Source: Pseudomonas sp. PDM15
GTDB lineage: Bacteria; Pseudomonadota; Gammaproteobacteria; Pseudomonadales; Pseudomonadaceae
NCBI RefSeq assembly: GCF_014851565.1
Contig: NZ_JACVAA010000003.1
Location: 680,422 to 744,421, forward strand
DNA: 64,000 nucleotides
Reading direction: 5' to 3'
Within the stretch, counting starts at the first letter, position 1. Every line of letters starts with the position of its first letter. Positions 47,306 through 55,285 of this stretch are shown piece after piece. Under the pieces are notes generated by a model. It was given only the letters and a program-made list of their open reading frames with translations, made no database searches and was not told the origin of the DNA. Position numbers and translations under genes: made by a program.

Positions 47306-48601
47306 ATGCCGACGGAAACGGATGCTCGCGCCTTGTCCCTCTCACTCCTGTTGCTCTCCTGCGCCCTGCCCGGCCTCGTCCTGCTGACCGTATTGCTGCG
47401 CCAGCACCGGCAGTTGCGACAGGCCGATGCGCTGCTGCAGGAGCTGGACCAGGGCGTGCTGCAACTGCATCGCGACGGGCGGGTTGCTCGGTACAACCGG
47501 GCGGCAGCCGAGCTGCTGGGGTGCGCCGGCCACAGCCTGCGTGGCGAGCCCGTGCAGCAGTGGCTGCCACAACCGCTCGCCGATGAAGCCCAGGTATTGG
47601 CGCGCGGTAGCGACGGCCAGCAACGCTCCCTGCGGGTAACCCGCCTGGCCAGCGGCCACCTGCTGCTGCGCCCGCTGCAGACCGAGGCTGAACGTTTTCA
47701 GCGCAGCCAGTACTTCGCCCGCATAGGCACCTGGGACTGGGATATCGACACCAATCGCCTGTACTGGTCAGAAGCCATCTACGCCATGTTTGGCCACCCG
47801 GTCGGCGCGGTCACGCCGAGCTACGAGCTGTTCTGCCAGAGCGTGCACCCGGACGATCGCGAGCACGTGCGCGCCGGCGAACTGCGTTGCATCGAGACCG
47901 GCGAGAACCACGACGAGGAGTACCGGGTGATCTGGCCGGACGGCACCGTGCGCTGGCTGCGCGAGACCGGCAACGTGATCAAGGACGCCAACGGCACGCC
48001 GGTGAAGATGATGGGCGTGGTGCGCGACATCACCGAGGAAAAGGCCTGGGCCAGCCAGATGCACCGCCTGGCCCATCACGACCCGCTGACCGGCCTGCCC
48101 AACCGCCTGGTGTTCGAGGAGCGCCTCGGCAACGCCCTGGAGCGTGCCCGCTGCAGCGACTCGCGGGTGGCGCTGGTGTTCATCGACCTCAATGGCTTCA
48201 AGGCGATCAACGACCGCCTCGGCCACCGGGCCGGCGATCAGGTGCTGGTGACGATGGCGGCACGCCTGCGCGAGGCGCTGCGCGGTTCGGACAGCGTGGC
48301 GCGGCTGGGTGGCGACGAGTTCGTCGCCATTCTCGAAGGCCTGTCGCCGGCCCATCCGCCCGAGCTAGAGGGTCAGGCCATCGCCGGCAAGCTGCTGGCC
48401 GTGCTGAGCCCGCCGGTGCCGGTGGACGACAGCCTGCAGCAGATCGGCACCAGCCTGGGCATCGCCCTGTTCCCCGAGCATGCACAGAGCATGGACCGTC
48501 TGATCCACATCGCCGACCAGGCCATGTACGCGGCCAAGCGTAGCGGCGACAACCAGTACCGCCTTGGCCAGGTACTGCCGCTACGCGCTCAGGGCGAGTG
48601 A
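47306..48601 (+). CDS. Membrane PAS-PAS-GGDEF diguanylate cyclase
   Basis: A 431-residue protein. One helix (LSLSLLLLSCALPGLVLLTV) is followed by a short PAS-like domain (ELDQGVLQLHRDGRVARYNR), a PAS_3/PAC domain (RIGTWDWDIDTNRLYWSEAI to MMGVVRDITEEKAW) and a GGDEF domain with GGDEF in RLGGDEFVAI and an RxxD I-site (RGSD). It would make c-di-GMP. Starts at 47294 and 47306 are both plausible; a TGTGCATAAT -10-like box overlaps the first. Confidence 0.92.
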   Translation: MPTETDARALSLSLLLLSCALPGLVLLTVLLRQHRQLRQADALLQELDQGVLQLHRDGRVARYNRAAAELLGCAGHSLRGEPVQQWLPQPLADEAQVLARGSDGQQRSLRVTRLASGHLLLRPLQTEAERFQRSQYFARIGTWDWDIDTNRLYWSEAIYAMFGHPVGAVTPSYELFCQSVHPDDREHVRAGELRCIETGENHDEEYRVIWPDGTVRWLRETGNVIKDANGTPVKMMGVVRDITEEKAWASQMHRLAHHDPLTGLPNRLVFEERLGNALERARCSDSRVALVFIDLNGFKAINDRLGHRAGDQVLVTMAARLREALRGSDSVARLGGDEFVAILEGLSPAHPPELEGQAIAGKLLAVLSPPVPVDDSLQQIGTSLGIALFPEHAQSMDRLIHIADQAMYAAKRSGDNQYRLGQVLPLRAQGE

Positions 48602-48602
48602 A

Positions 48603-48896
48603 TCAGGCGCCGGAGCGGCGCACGAACTTGATCGAGTATTCCATCTGCGGCTTGCGCGTCACGCTGATGGCGCGGCGCGTGACGGTGTCCAGGGTAATGT
48701 TCCAGAAGCCGCTGCTGGGCACAGTGATCCGCGCCGGGAACTTGTCGAAGGCACCACCGTGATAGGTATGACGGCCGCCATTGCGGTAGCTGCGGAAGTT
48801 GGCGTCGTTCATCAGACGGATATTGCAGGGCTGCGAGCAGTGAATCACGACGATGTCGTCTTCGTTGAGCTGCTCGCGCTGGTGGATGAATTTCAT
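48603..48896 (-). CDS. DUF1883 domain protein
   Basis: A 97-residue protein that matches the whole DUF1883 domain: MKFIHQREQLNEDDIVVIHC, then CNIRLMNDANFRSYRNGGRH, TYHGGAFDKFPARITVPSSG and WNITLDTV. It is predicted to be a small beta-rich cytoplasmic protein. DUF1883 also occurs fused to TIR domains in other bacteria, but no TIR or NADase gene is here. It ends next to the diguanylate cyclase stop on the opposite strand. The function is unknown. Confidence 0.88.
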   Translation of the reverse strand: MKFIHQREQLNEDDIVVIHCSQPCNIRLMNDANFRSYRNGGRHTYHGGAFDKFPARITVPSSGFWNITLDTVTRRAISVTRKPQMEYSIKFVRRSGA

Positions 48897-49043
48897 GCGT
48901 CGGGGTCCTGATGGGGTGAAGCGGAGCGCGACGATACCATGAGCCTGTAGCGCAGGCAGGTTCCGGCGATGGAACGTAGCTATTCATAGCCCAGCGAAGC
49001 GCTGCTACGCTGGGTTGAGCAAAACGTCCCGTCAGGAGTATTC

Positions 49044-49520
49044 ATGCGTCTACCCGCTCTCGCGCTCGCCCTGTTCACCCTCGCCGGCTGCGCCGGTCCC
49101 GGCTACTTCGAGGCGGTGCCGCCGAGCAGTCCGGAGCAGGCCGTTGTCTACCTGTATCGCCCCGAGGCGGACAATCCGGGCCGGCAACCGCTGCGTTTCT
49201 CCTACCCGGACGTGCTGATCGACGAGCAGAGCGTCGGCACCCTGCAATTCAACTCCTACCGCCGCGTCGAACTGGCGCCGGGCCGCCACAGCCTGCGCAT
49301 CACCGGCCTCACCCGCCAGGCCAAGTGGGAGCCGCGCGATATCAAGCAGAACTTCTCGGTCGCTCCGGGCGAGGTCAAGTACCTCAAGCTCGATGTGCGC
49401 TTCAATCTGAGCGAGATGACCCTGGGCACTCCCGGCCCCAGCTACCTAATCCACGTGCGCCCGATGCGCGCCGACGACGCCGTTTACGAGATCCGCAATA
49501 CCCAACCGCAAACCCCATGA
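49044..49520 (+). CDS. DUF2846 lipoprotein
   Basis: A 158-residue lipoprotein with lipobox LFTLAGCAGPG (cysteine near residue 16). The core (QAVVYLYRPEADNPGRQPLR, VELAPGRHSLRITGL) matches DUF2846. It is 16 bases upstream of another envelope protein gene on the same strand, so they are probably cotranscribed. The role is unknown. Confidence 0.85.
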   Translation: MRLPALALALFTLAGCAGPGYFEAVPPSSPEQAVVYLYRPEADNPGRQPLRFSYPDVLIDEQSVGTLQFNSYRRVELAPGRHSLRITGLTRQAKWEPRDIKQNFSVAPGEVKYLKLDVRFNLSEMTLGTPGPSYLIHVRPMRADDAVYEIRNTQPQTP

Positions 49521-49536
49521 GGCAAGGAGCTACCCC

Positions 49537-50139
49537 ATGAGCACCAAGCACTTTCTCGCCCTGTCGCTGACCGCCGCGCTGATCAGCGGCTGCCAGAGCA
49601 ACGCCAACGACGAGCTGAACACCGAGTACGACCGCACCGAGGCCTATACCGAAGGCGTGCCCGGCGGCGCGGTCACCGAGACCGACGAGATGCAGGCCAG
49701 CGTCACCGCCATCGACCCGGCCAAGCGCAGCTTCACCCTGAGGGATGACGACGGCAACAGCCGCACCTTCCAGGCCCCGCCGGAGATGCACAACTTCGAC
49801 CAGCTCAAGGTCGGTGATCGGGTCCGCGCCGTGGTCGCTCTGGAGCGCATCGTCTACCTGCGCCAACCGGGCGAGGTGGCGACCGATGGCGCCGCCGGCG
49901 TGGCCGCTACCGCGCCGCTGGGCAGCAAGCCGGGCATGCTGGTGGCCGACACCATCGAGATCACCGCGCTGGTCAAGGGCATGGACACCACCCTGCGCAC
50001 CGCCACCCTGCAGTTGCCCGACGGCAGCGAGCGCACCATCAAGGTCCGCCCGGACGTCGACATGAAGACCGAGTACCTCGGCCGTCAGGTGGTACTGCGC
50101 ATGACCTCCGCCTTCGCCATCAGCGTCACGCCGCAGTAA
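49537..50139 (+). CDS. Hypothetical lipoprotein
   Basis: A 200-residue lipoprotein with lipobox LTAALISGCQSN (cysteine near residue 19). The mature part contains two similar beta-rich modules: QASVTAIDPAKRSFTLRDDD with DQLKVGDRVRAVVALE, and EITALVKGMDTTLRTATLQL, which suggests an internal duplication of an OB-like or copper-efflux-type fold. No family name is sure. It follows the DUF2846 gene and has AAGGAG upstream. Confidence 0.75.
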   Translation: MSTKHFLALSLTAALISGCQSNANDELNTEYDRTEAYTEGVPGGAVTETDEMQASVTAIDPAKRSFTLRDDDGNSRTFQAPPEMHNFDQLKVGDRVRAVVALERIVYLRQPGEVATDGAAGVAATAPLGSKPGMLVADTIEITALVKGMDTTLRTATLQLPDGSERTIKVRPDVDMKTEYLGRQVVLRMTSAFAISVTPQ

Positions 50140-50167
50140 CGGCCAGCGAGAGCAACGAGGCAAGCCC

Positions 50168-50488
50168 ATGCCACCCAGAGTGACCGGTCTGCTGCAGTCT
50201 CCCGATGGCAAGCCAGGGGAAGAGCAGTTCATTCCCCTGCTGCAGACCGGGCAACTGCGCCTGGAGCAGATCGTCTCGCGCGGCCAGGCCAGCCCCACGG
50301 GCTTCTGGTACGACCAGCCGGCACCTGAGTGGGTAGCGCTGCTAGCCGGCAGCGCCACCCTCGAATTCGACGACGGCCACCTGCCACTGGCGGCCGGCGA
50401 CGCCCTGCTGATTCCCGCCCACTGCCGCCATCGGGTCGCCGAGTGCTCGCAGGATGCCATCTGGCTGGCCCTGCACTTCCAGGCCTGA
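50168..50488 (+). CDS. Cupin domain protein
   Basis: A 106-residue single cupin. The second half holds WVALLAGSATLEFDDGHLPL and AGDALLIPAHCRHRVAE, with histidines that may bind metal. It would be a small cytoplasmic protein. It lies 28 bases after the lipoprotein gene and 48 bases before the RlmN-like gene, so its operon membership is unclear. The function cannot be assigned. Confidence 0.83.
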   Translation: MPPRVTGLLQSPDGKPGEEQFIPLLQTGQLRLEQIVSRGQASPTGFWYDQPAPEWVALLAGSATLEFDDGHLPLAAGDALLIPAHCRHRVAECSQDAIWLALHFQA

Positions 50489-50536
50489 CCGGCAGCCCTA
50501 CGCCGTATCGACGGCCAGTGATAGCATGCGCGCCCC

Positions 50537-51565
50537 ATGCGAATCTCCGACATCCACCAGCGCCTCGCCGACCTCGGCGCCCTGCCCGCCCATAGCGGCC
50601 GGGTGATTCGCGCCTGGCTGCAGGGCAAACCGCTGAACACCGGCACCAAGCGCCAGCACACCGAGCACTTCCTGCCGCTGTCCGTGCGCAATGGCCTGCC
50701 GCAGTTGAGCGACGAACTGGAAGGCCTGGCCCGGGTACGCTCCGAGCACCCGGCTGCCGACGGCTCGGTGCGCCTGCTGGTGGAACTGGGCGACGGCCAG
50801 ATGGTGGAGAGCGTGCTGCTGCCGCGCGGCGGCCTCTGCGTGTCCACCCAGGTCGGTTGCGCCGTCGGTTGCGTGTTCTGCATGACCGGCAAGAGCGGCC
50901 TGCTACGCCAGGTCAGCAGCGCCGAAATCGCCGCCCAGGTGGCGCTCGCGCGCCGCTACCGGCCGGTGAAGAAAGTGGTGTTCATGGGTATGGGCGAGCC
51001 GGCGCACAACCTGGACAACGTGCTGGAAGCCATCGACCTGCTCGGCACCGACGGCGGCATCGGCCACAAGAACCTGGTGTTTTCCACCGTCGGCGACCCA
51101 CGGGTGTTCGAGCGCCTGCCGCAGCAGCGGGTCAAGCCGGCCCTGGCCCTGTCGCTGCACAGCACCGACGCAGCCCTGCGCGAGCGCCTGCTGCCCAAGG
51201 CGCCAAAGATCACCCCCGAGGAGCTGCTGACCCTCGGCGAAACCTACGCCCGCCAGGCCGGCTACCCGATCCAGTACCAGTGGACCCTGCTCAAGGGCAT
51301 CAACGACAGCCAGGAGGAAATGGACGCCATCCTGCGCCTGTTCAAGGGCAAGTACGCGGTGCTCAACCTGATTCCCTACAACAGCCTGGAAATGGACGAG
51401 TACCAGCGCCCGGACGGCGAGCGCATCGTGCAGATGGTGCGCTATCTGCACAGCCGCGGCGTACTGACCAAGGTGCGCAACAGCGCCGGGCAGGACATCG
51501 ACGGCGGCTGCGGCCAGCTGCGCGCCCGCGCCGAGCGCGTCAACACCAGCCGGCTGCACGGCTGA
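50537..51565 (+). CDS. RlmN/Cfr-like radical SAM methyltransferase
   Basis: A 342-residue radical SAM enzyme with the CxxxCxxC cluster motif in STQVGCAVGCVFCMTGK (Cys108, 112, 115), FMGMGEPAHNLDNVL and the C-terminal methyl-carrier cysteine in GGCGQLRARAE (Cys325). These are hallmarks of RlmN and Cfr, which methylate adenine in 23S rRNA. It is shorter than canonical RlmN (about 380) and sits outside the usual pilF/ispG context, so it is probably a paralogue with a different RNA target or role. It overlaps the next gene (TGATG). Confidence 0.88.
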   Translation: MRISDIHQRLADLGALPAHSGRVIRAWLQGKPLNTGTKRQHTEHFLPLSVRNGLPQLSDELEGLARVRSEHPAADGSVRLLVELGDGQMVESVLLPRGGLCVSTQVGCAVGCVFCMTGKSGLLRQVSSAEIAAQVALARRYRPVKKVVFMGMGEPAHNLDNVLEAIDLLGTDGGIGHKNLVFSTVGDPRVFERLPQQRVKPALALSLHSTDAALRERLLPKAPKITPEELLTLGETYARQAGYPIQYQWTLLKGINDSQEEMDAILRLFKGKYAVLNLIPYNSLEMDEYQRPDGERIVQMVRYLHSRGVLTKVRNSAGQDIDGGCGQLRARAERVNTSRLHG

Positions 51566-52479
51566 TGCTGCGCCTGCTCGCCTGCTGTGCCGCCTTGGGG
51601 CTGCTCTCGCCCTGGCTGGTGACGCTGCTGGCGGATCACTCGCAGCACCTGGCCTGGCTGTTCGACCTGGCCAGTCACTGGCAGTGGCTGCACCTCGCCC
51701 TGCTGCTGGCGTGCCTGGCGCTGCTGGCGCGGCGCCGGCCGCTCTGGTTGCTCCTGCTGCCGCTGGCCATGTTGCCCTGGTTGAGCGTGGCGCCGATGCT
51801 GCCGCAGCACACCGGCGAGCCGCGTCTGGAACTGCGTCTGATCACCGCCAACCTGCAGCAGAGCGACGATGCCCGCGCCCTGCGTGCCTGGCTCGACGAG
51901 CAGCCTGCCGACCTGGTACTGCTGCAGGAGGTCACCCCAGCGCTCGCCGGGCAGCTGGCCCGCTGGCAGGACTATCCGCACCGCGTCCTTGCCCCCGCCG
52001 ACTCGCCCTTCGGCCTCGCCCTGCTGTCGCGCCTGCCGCTGCAGAACGGCCGGATTCGCCGCGACAGCGACGACATCCCGAGCATCGAGGCAACCCTGCA
52101 CAGCGGCGACCGGGCCGTCAGCCTGAGCCTGGTACACCCGATGCCGCCGCTGTCGCCCTACTGGCACCACAAGCGCAACCTCGGCCTGCAGCTGGCGCTG
52201 CAGCGTAATGCCGCCGCTGGCCAACCCGGCCTGCTGGCGGGCGACCTCAATGCCAGCCCCTGGTCCCAGGCCACCCGCGACCTGCACGACCTCGGCTGGT
52301 ACCGCGCCAGCGACCTGCGCCCCACCTGGCCGGCCCTGGGCCAAGGCTGGCTGGGCATCGCCATCGACCAGGTGCTGGTCCACGGGTCCTGGCGGGTCCT
52401 CGAGCAGGACCTGGGCCCGGACCTCGGCGCCGATCACCTGCCGCGCCGCCTGCACCTGCAACTGCTGGAAAGCGACTGA
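51565..52479 (+). CDS. Endonuclease/exonuclease/phosphatase family membrane protein
   Basis: A 304-residue protein. Residues 1-85 hold two or three hydrophobic helices (LACCAALGLLSPWLVTLLAD, LHLALLLACLALLARR). The rest is an EEP domain with ITANLQQSDD, DLVLLQEVTP, LLAGDLNASPW and the terminal GADHLPRRL histidine. Members cleave phosphodiesters of nucleic acids or lipids. The active site likely faces the periplasm (inference). Its start overlaps the RlmN-like stop by one base, and the kinase gene starts one base after its stop. Confidence 0.88.
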   Translation: MLRLLACCAALGLLSPWLVTLLADHSQHLAWLFDLASHWQWLHLALLLACLALLARRRPLWLLLLPLAMLPWLSVAPMLPQHTGEPRLELRLITANLQQSDDARALRAWLDEQPADLVLLQEVTPALAGQLARWQDYPHRVLAPADSPFGLALLSRLPLQNGRIRRDSDDIPSIEATLHSGDRAVSLSLVHPMPPLSPYWHHKRNLGLQLALQRNAAAGQPGLLAGDLNASPWSQATRDLHDLGWYRASDLRPTWPALGQGWLGIAIDQVLVHGSWRVLEQDLGPDLGADHLPRRLHLQLLESD

Positions 52480-52480
52480 C

Positions 52481-53758
52481 ATGCAAAGCCTGGAACAACT
52501 GCGCCGCGGCGAACTGGCCGGCATCAGCCGCCTGGACCTGGCCGCCGACCTCGATGAGTTCCCTCGCGAGATCTTCGACCTGGCCGACAGCCTGGAGGTA
52601 CTCAACCTCAGCGGCAACCGCCTGCGCGCCCTGCCCCACGACCTGTCGCGGCTGCACCGGCTGAAGGTGCTGTTCTGCTCGGACAACCCCTTCGAAACCC
52701 TGCCGGAAGCGCTCGGCGACTGCCCGCAGCTGGAGATGGTCGGCTTCAAGTCCAACCAGCTGCGTGAGGTGCCCGCCGCCGCGCTGCCGGAGAAGCTGCG
52801 CTGGCTGATCCTCACCGACAACCGTATCGAGTCCCTGCCGGCCGAGCTGGGCGAGCGCCCGCGCCTGCAGAAGCTGATGCTAGCCGGCAACAGCCTGAGC
52901 GAGCTGCCGCCAAGCCTGGCCGGGCTGCACCGCCTGGAACTGCTGCGCATTGCCGCCAACCGCCTGGAGACCCTACCCGACTGGCTGTTGCAGCTGCCGC
53001 GCCTGGCCTGGCTGGCCTTCGCCGGCAATCCCGGAAGCGACCGCGCCGAGGCGGCCGCGCTGGCCAGCCACCCGCAGGCGCCCATCGCCCGCGACCAGCT
53101 GGAGCTGGGCGAGCTGCTCGGCCAGGGTGCCAGCGGCCTGATCCATCGCGCGCGCTGGGGCGAGCGCGAGGTGGCGGTGAAGCTGTTCAAGGGGCAGATG
53201 ACCAGCGACGGCCTGCCGCACAGCGAGATGGCCGCCTGCCTCTCTGCCGGTCGCCACCCGCAGCTGCTGCCGGTGATAGGGCCGTTGCAAGCGCAGGCCG
53301 GCGAGCCGGATGGCCTGCTGCTGGAGCTGCTGGAGCCGCGCTTCCGCGTACTGGCGGGGCCGCCTTCGCTGGCCAGCTGTACCCGCGACTGCTACGGACC
53401 CGAGCAGCGCTTTTCCGCCGAACAGGTGCAGGCGCTAGCCCGCGGCGTGGCCGGCGCGCTGGGGCACCTGCATGGCCAGGGCATCCTGCATGGCGACCTG
53501 TACGCCCACAACCTGCTGGTCGACGGCCACGACTGTCGCCTCAGCGACTTCGGTGCCGCCTCCTTCTTCACCCCTGGCAGCGCCCAGGGCGCGGCCCTGC
53601 AACGCCTGGAGAGCCGCGCCTTCGGCATCCTGCTGGAGGAGTTGCTGCAGCGCTGCGACGCGCCACCGGCCGACCTGCAGGCGCTGGCCGAAGATTGCCA
53701 GCAGTCCGCCACGGCCCGGCGCCCGGCCTTTGCCGAGATACTCGAGCGCCTGAAATGA
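52481..53758 (+). CDS. Leucine-rich repeat protein kinase
   Basis: A 425-residue fusion. Residues 15-185 hold about seven leucine-rich repeats of the small bacterial type (LEVLNLSGNRLRALPHDL, LKVLFCSDNPFETLPEAL). Residues 205-425 form a Ser/Thr-kinase-like domain: glycine loop GQGASG (214-219), lysine in VAVKLF (Lys234), catalytic HGDLYAHNLL (Asp339) and DFG (356-358), so catalysis is plausible. It is cytoplasmic and ends the RlmN-like/EEP operon. Substrate and signal are unknown. Confidence 0.9.
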   Translation: MQSLEQLRRGELAGISRLDLAADLDEFPREIFDLADSLEVLNLSGNRLRALPHDLSRLHRLKVLFCSDNPFETLPEALGDCPQLEMVGFKSNQLREVPAAALPEKLRWLILTDNRIESLPAELGERPRLQKLMLAGNSLSELPPSLAGLHRLELLRIAANRLETLPDWLLQLPRLAWLAFAGNPGSDRAEAAALASHPQAPIARDQLELGELLGQGASGLIHRARWGEREVAVKLFKGQMTSDGLPHSEMAACLSAGRHPQLLPVIGPLQAQAGEPDGLLLELLEPRFRVLAGPPSLASCTRDCYGPEQRFSAEQVQALARGVAGALGHLHGQGILHGDLYAHNLLVDGHDCRLSDFGAASFFTPGSAQGAALQRLESRAFGILLEELLQRCDAPPADLQALAEDCQQSATARRPAFAEILERLK

Positions 53759-53759
53759 C

Positions 53760-53784
53760 GAAGCCCCGGATCGGCCGGGGCTTC
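53760..53784. terminator. Terminator after LRR kinase gene
   Basis: GAAGCCCCGG and CCGGGGCTTC pair perfectly around a five-base loop immediately after the kinase stop. The T-run is weak, but the hairpin can serve both converging genes. Confidence 0.7.
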
Positions 53785-53802
53785 AAGAGCGAATGAGGAC
53801 GA

Positions 53803-54879
53803 TCAGGTACCGCTCTTGACCTTGCTCCAGATGCGCGTGCGCACCCGGTCGATCTTCAGCGGCATGGCCTCCAGGGCGTACAGCTTGCTCATCACCTCCT
53901 GCGGCGGGTAGACCTTGTTGTCGGCCTTCAGCGCCGGGTCGACCAGGCCGTCGGCCTTGGCGTTGCCATTGGCGTAATGCACGTGGTTGCTGATGGCGGC
54001 CATCACCTCCGGCTGCAGCAGATAGTTCATGAAGGCGTAGCCTGCCGCCTCGTTCGGTGCGTCGGCCGGCATGGTGACCATGTCGAACCACATGGGCGCG
54101 CCTTCCTTGGGAATCACATATTCGATCTTCACCCCGTTGCCCGCCTCGGCGGCGCGGCTGGCAGCTTGCATGATGTCGCCGGAGAAGCCGATGGCCACGC
54201 AGATGTCGCCGTTGGCCAGATCGCCGACGTACTTGGAGGAATGGAAGTAGCGCACGTTGCCGCGCATCTGCATCAGCAATGCCTCGGCCTTCTTGTAATC
54301 GTCGAGGTTCTGGCTGTGGTGTGGCAGGCCCAGCTGGTGCAGCGCGATCGGCAGCATCTCCGGGCCGTTGTCGAGAATGGCCACGCCGCACTGGGCCAGC
54401 TTGGCCATGTGCTCGGGTTTGAAGATCAGGTCCCAGGAGTCCACCGCCACGCCCTCGCCGAGCACGGCCTTGACCTTGTCGACGTTGTAGCCGATGCCGG
54501 TGGTGCCCCACAGGTAGGGGAAGCCGTGCCGGTTGCCCGGATCGTTGGTCTCCAGGGCCGTCATCAGCACCGGATTGAGGTTGCTCCAGCCAGGCAGCTT
54601 GCTGCGGTCGAGCGGCTTCAGTGCGCCGCCCTGGATCTGCCGGGCCATGAAGTGGTTGGAGGGGAACACCACGTCGTAGCCGGAACGCCCAGCCATCAGC
54701 TTGGCGTCGAGGGTCTCGTTGCTGTCGTAGACGTCGTAGTGGGCGGCCTGGCCGCTGGCCTTCTCGAAGCTCTTCAGGGTGTCCGGGGCGATGTAGTCGG
54801 TCCAGTTGTAGATGCGCACGCCATCGGCGGCCTGGCTGGCCGCTGCGATCAACATCAGCGGGAGGATCTTCTTCAGCAT
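53803..54879 (-). CDS. PotF/SpuD-type polyamine-binding protein
   Basis: A 358-residue periplasmic binding protein. It has a signal peptide (ILPLMLIAAASQAADGV), the polyamine-binding family start YNWTDYIAPDTLKSFEKASG, YDVYDSNETLDAKLMAG, and FPYLWGTTGIGYNVDKVK. PotF and SpuD bind putrescine; SpuE binds spermidine; which applies here is unclear. No permease or ATPase genes are adjacent, so it may serve a transporter encoded elsewhere. The cupin and amine-oxidase-like genes just upstream suggest polyamine or amine catabolism. An AACAAGAA motif is in its leader. Confidence 0.92.
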   Translation of the reverse strand: MLKKILPLMLIAAASQAADGVRIYNWTDYIAPDTLKSFEKASGQAAHYDVYDSNETLDAKLMAGRSGYDVVFPSNHFMARQIQGGALKPLDRSKLPGWSNLNPVLMTALETNDPGNRHGFPYLWGTTGIGYNVDKVKAVLGEGVAVDSWDLIFKPEHMAKLAQCGVAILDNGPEMLPIALHQLGLPHHSQNLDDYKKAEALLMQMRGNVRYFHSSKYVGDLANGDICVAIGFSGDIMQAASRAAEAGNGVKIEYVIPKEGAPMWFDMVTMPADAPNEAAGYAFMNYLLQPEVMAAISNHVHYANGNAKADGLVDPALKADNKVYPPQEVMSKLYALEAMPLKIDRVRTRIWSKVKSGT

Positions 54880-54897
54880 GGGTTACCTCGTTGATTG

Positions 54898-54905
54898 TTC
54901 TTGTT
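54898..54905 (-). promoter_or_regulatory. Crc/Hfq-type motif before polyamine-binding gene
   Basis: Minus-strand AACAAGAA fits AAnAAnAA and lies 19 bases upstream of the ATG at 54879. It suggests catabolite control of amine uptake (inference). Confidence 0.4.
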
Positions 54906-54929
54906 AGGCAGTGACGCGGGTTGCACCGA

Positions 54930-55271
54930 TCAGAAGATCAGCACGAAGGTCTTGCGCACCGTCTCCTGGATATCCCAGATGCCGGTGGTGTTGGCCGGCA
55001 TCATCAGCGCGTCGCCGGCGCGGATCTCGATCGGCTCGCCGCCGTCCGGGGTGAAGGTGCAGCGCCCGGCGATGAAGTGGCAGAACTCCTGCTGTACGAT
55101 CTGCCGCCGCCAGCGCCCTGGGCTGCATTCCCACACGCCAGCCTCGACGCCATCGCTGCGCTCGACGCTGTGGGTACGGGTTACCGCATGGGGCTCGCCC
55201 AGCGGCACGGCCACCGGGTTGACCTCGTCCAGAGCCAGCTCGGCGGTGTTCTTGAAGTGGTCGATGTTCAT
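54930..55271 (-). CDS. Cupin domain protein of amine cluster
   Basis: A 113-residue cupin of the DUF861/EutQ-like type, ending GDALMMPANTTGIWDIQETV, with the metal-type stretch QQEFCHFIAGRCTFTP. It starts at 55271, with CGGAG seven bases before; an ATG at 55289 overlapping the oxidase stop is also possible. These cupins often sit beside FAD amine oxidases of the PuuB type, as here. The role is unknown. Confidence 0.85.
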   Translation of the reverse strand: MNIDHFKNTAELALDEVNPVAVPLGEPHAVTRTHSVERSDGVEAGVWECSPGRWRRQIVQQEFCHFIAGRCTFTPDGGEPIEIRAGDALMMPANTTGIWDIQETVRKTFVLIF

Positions 55272-55285
55272 CGGATTCTCCGCAG

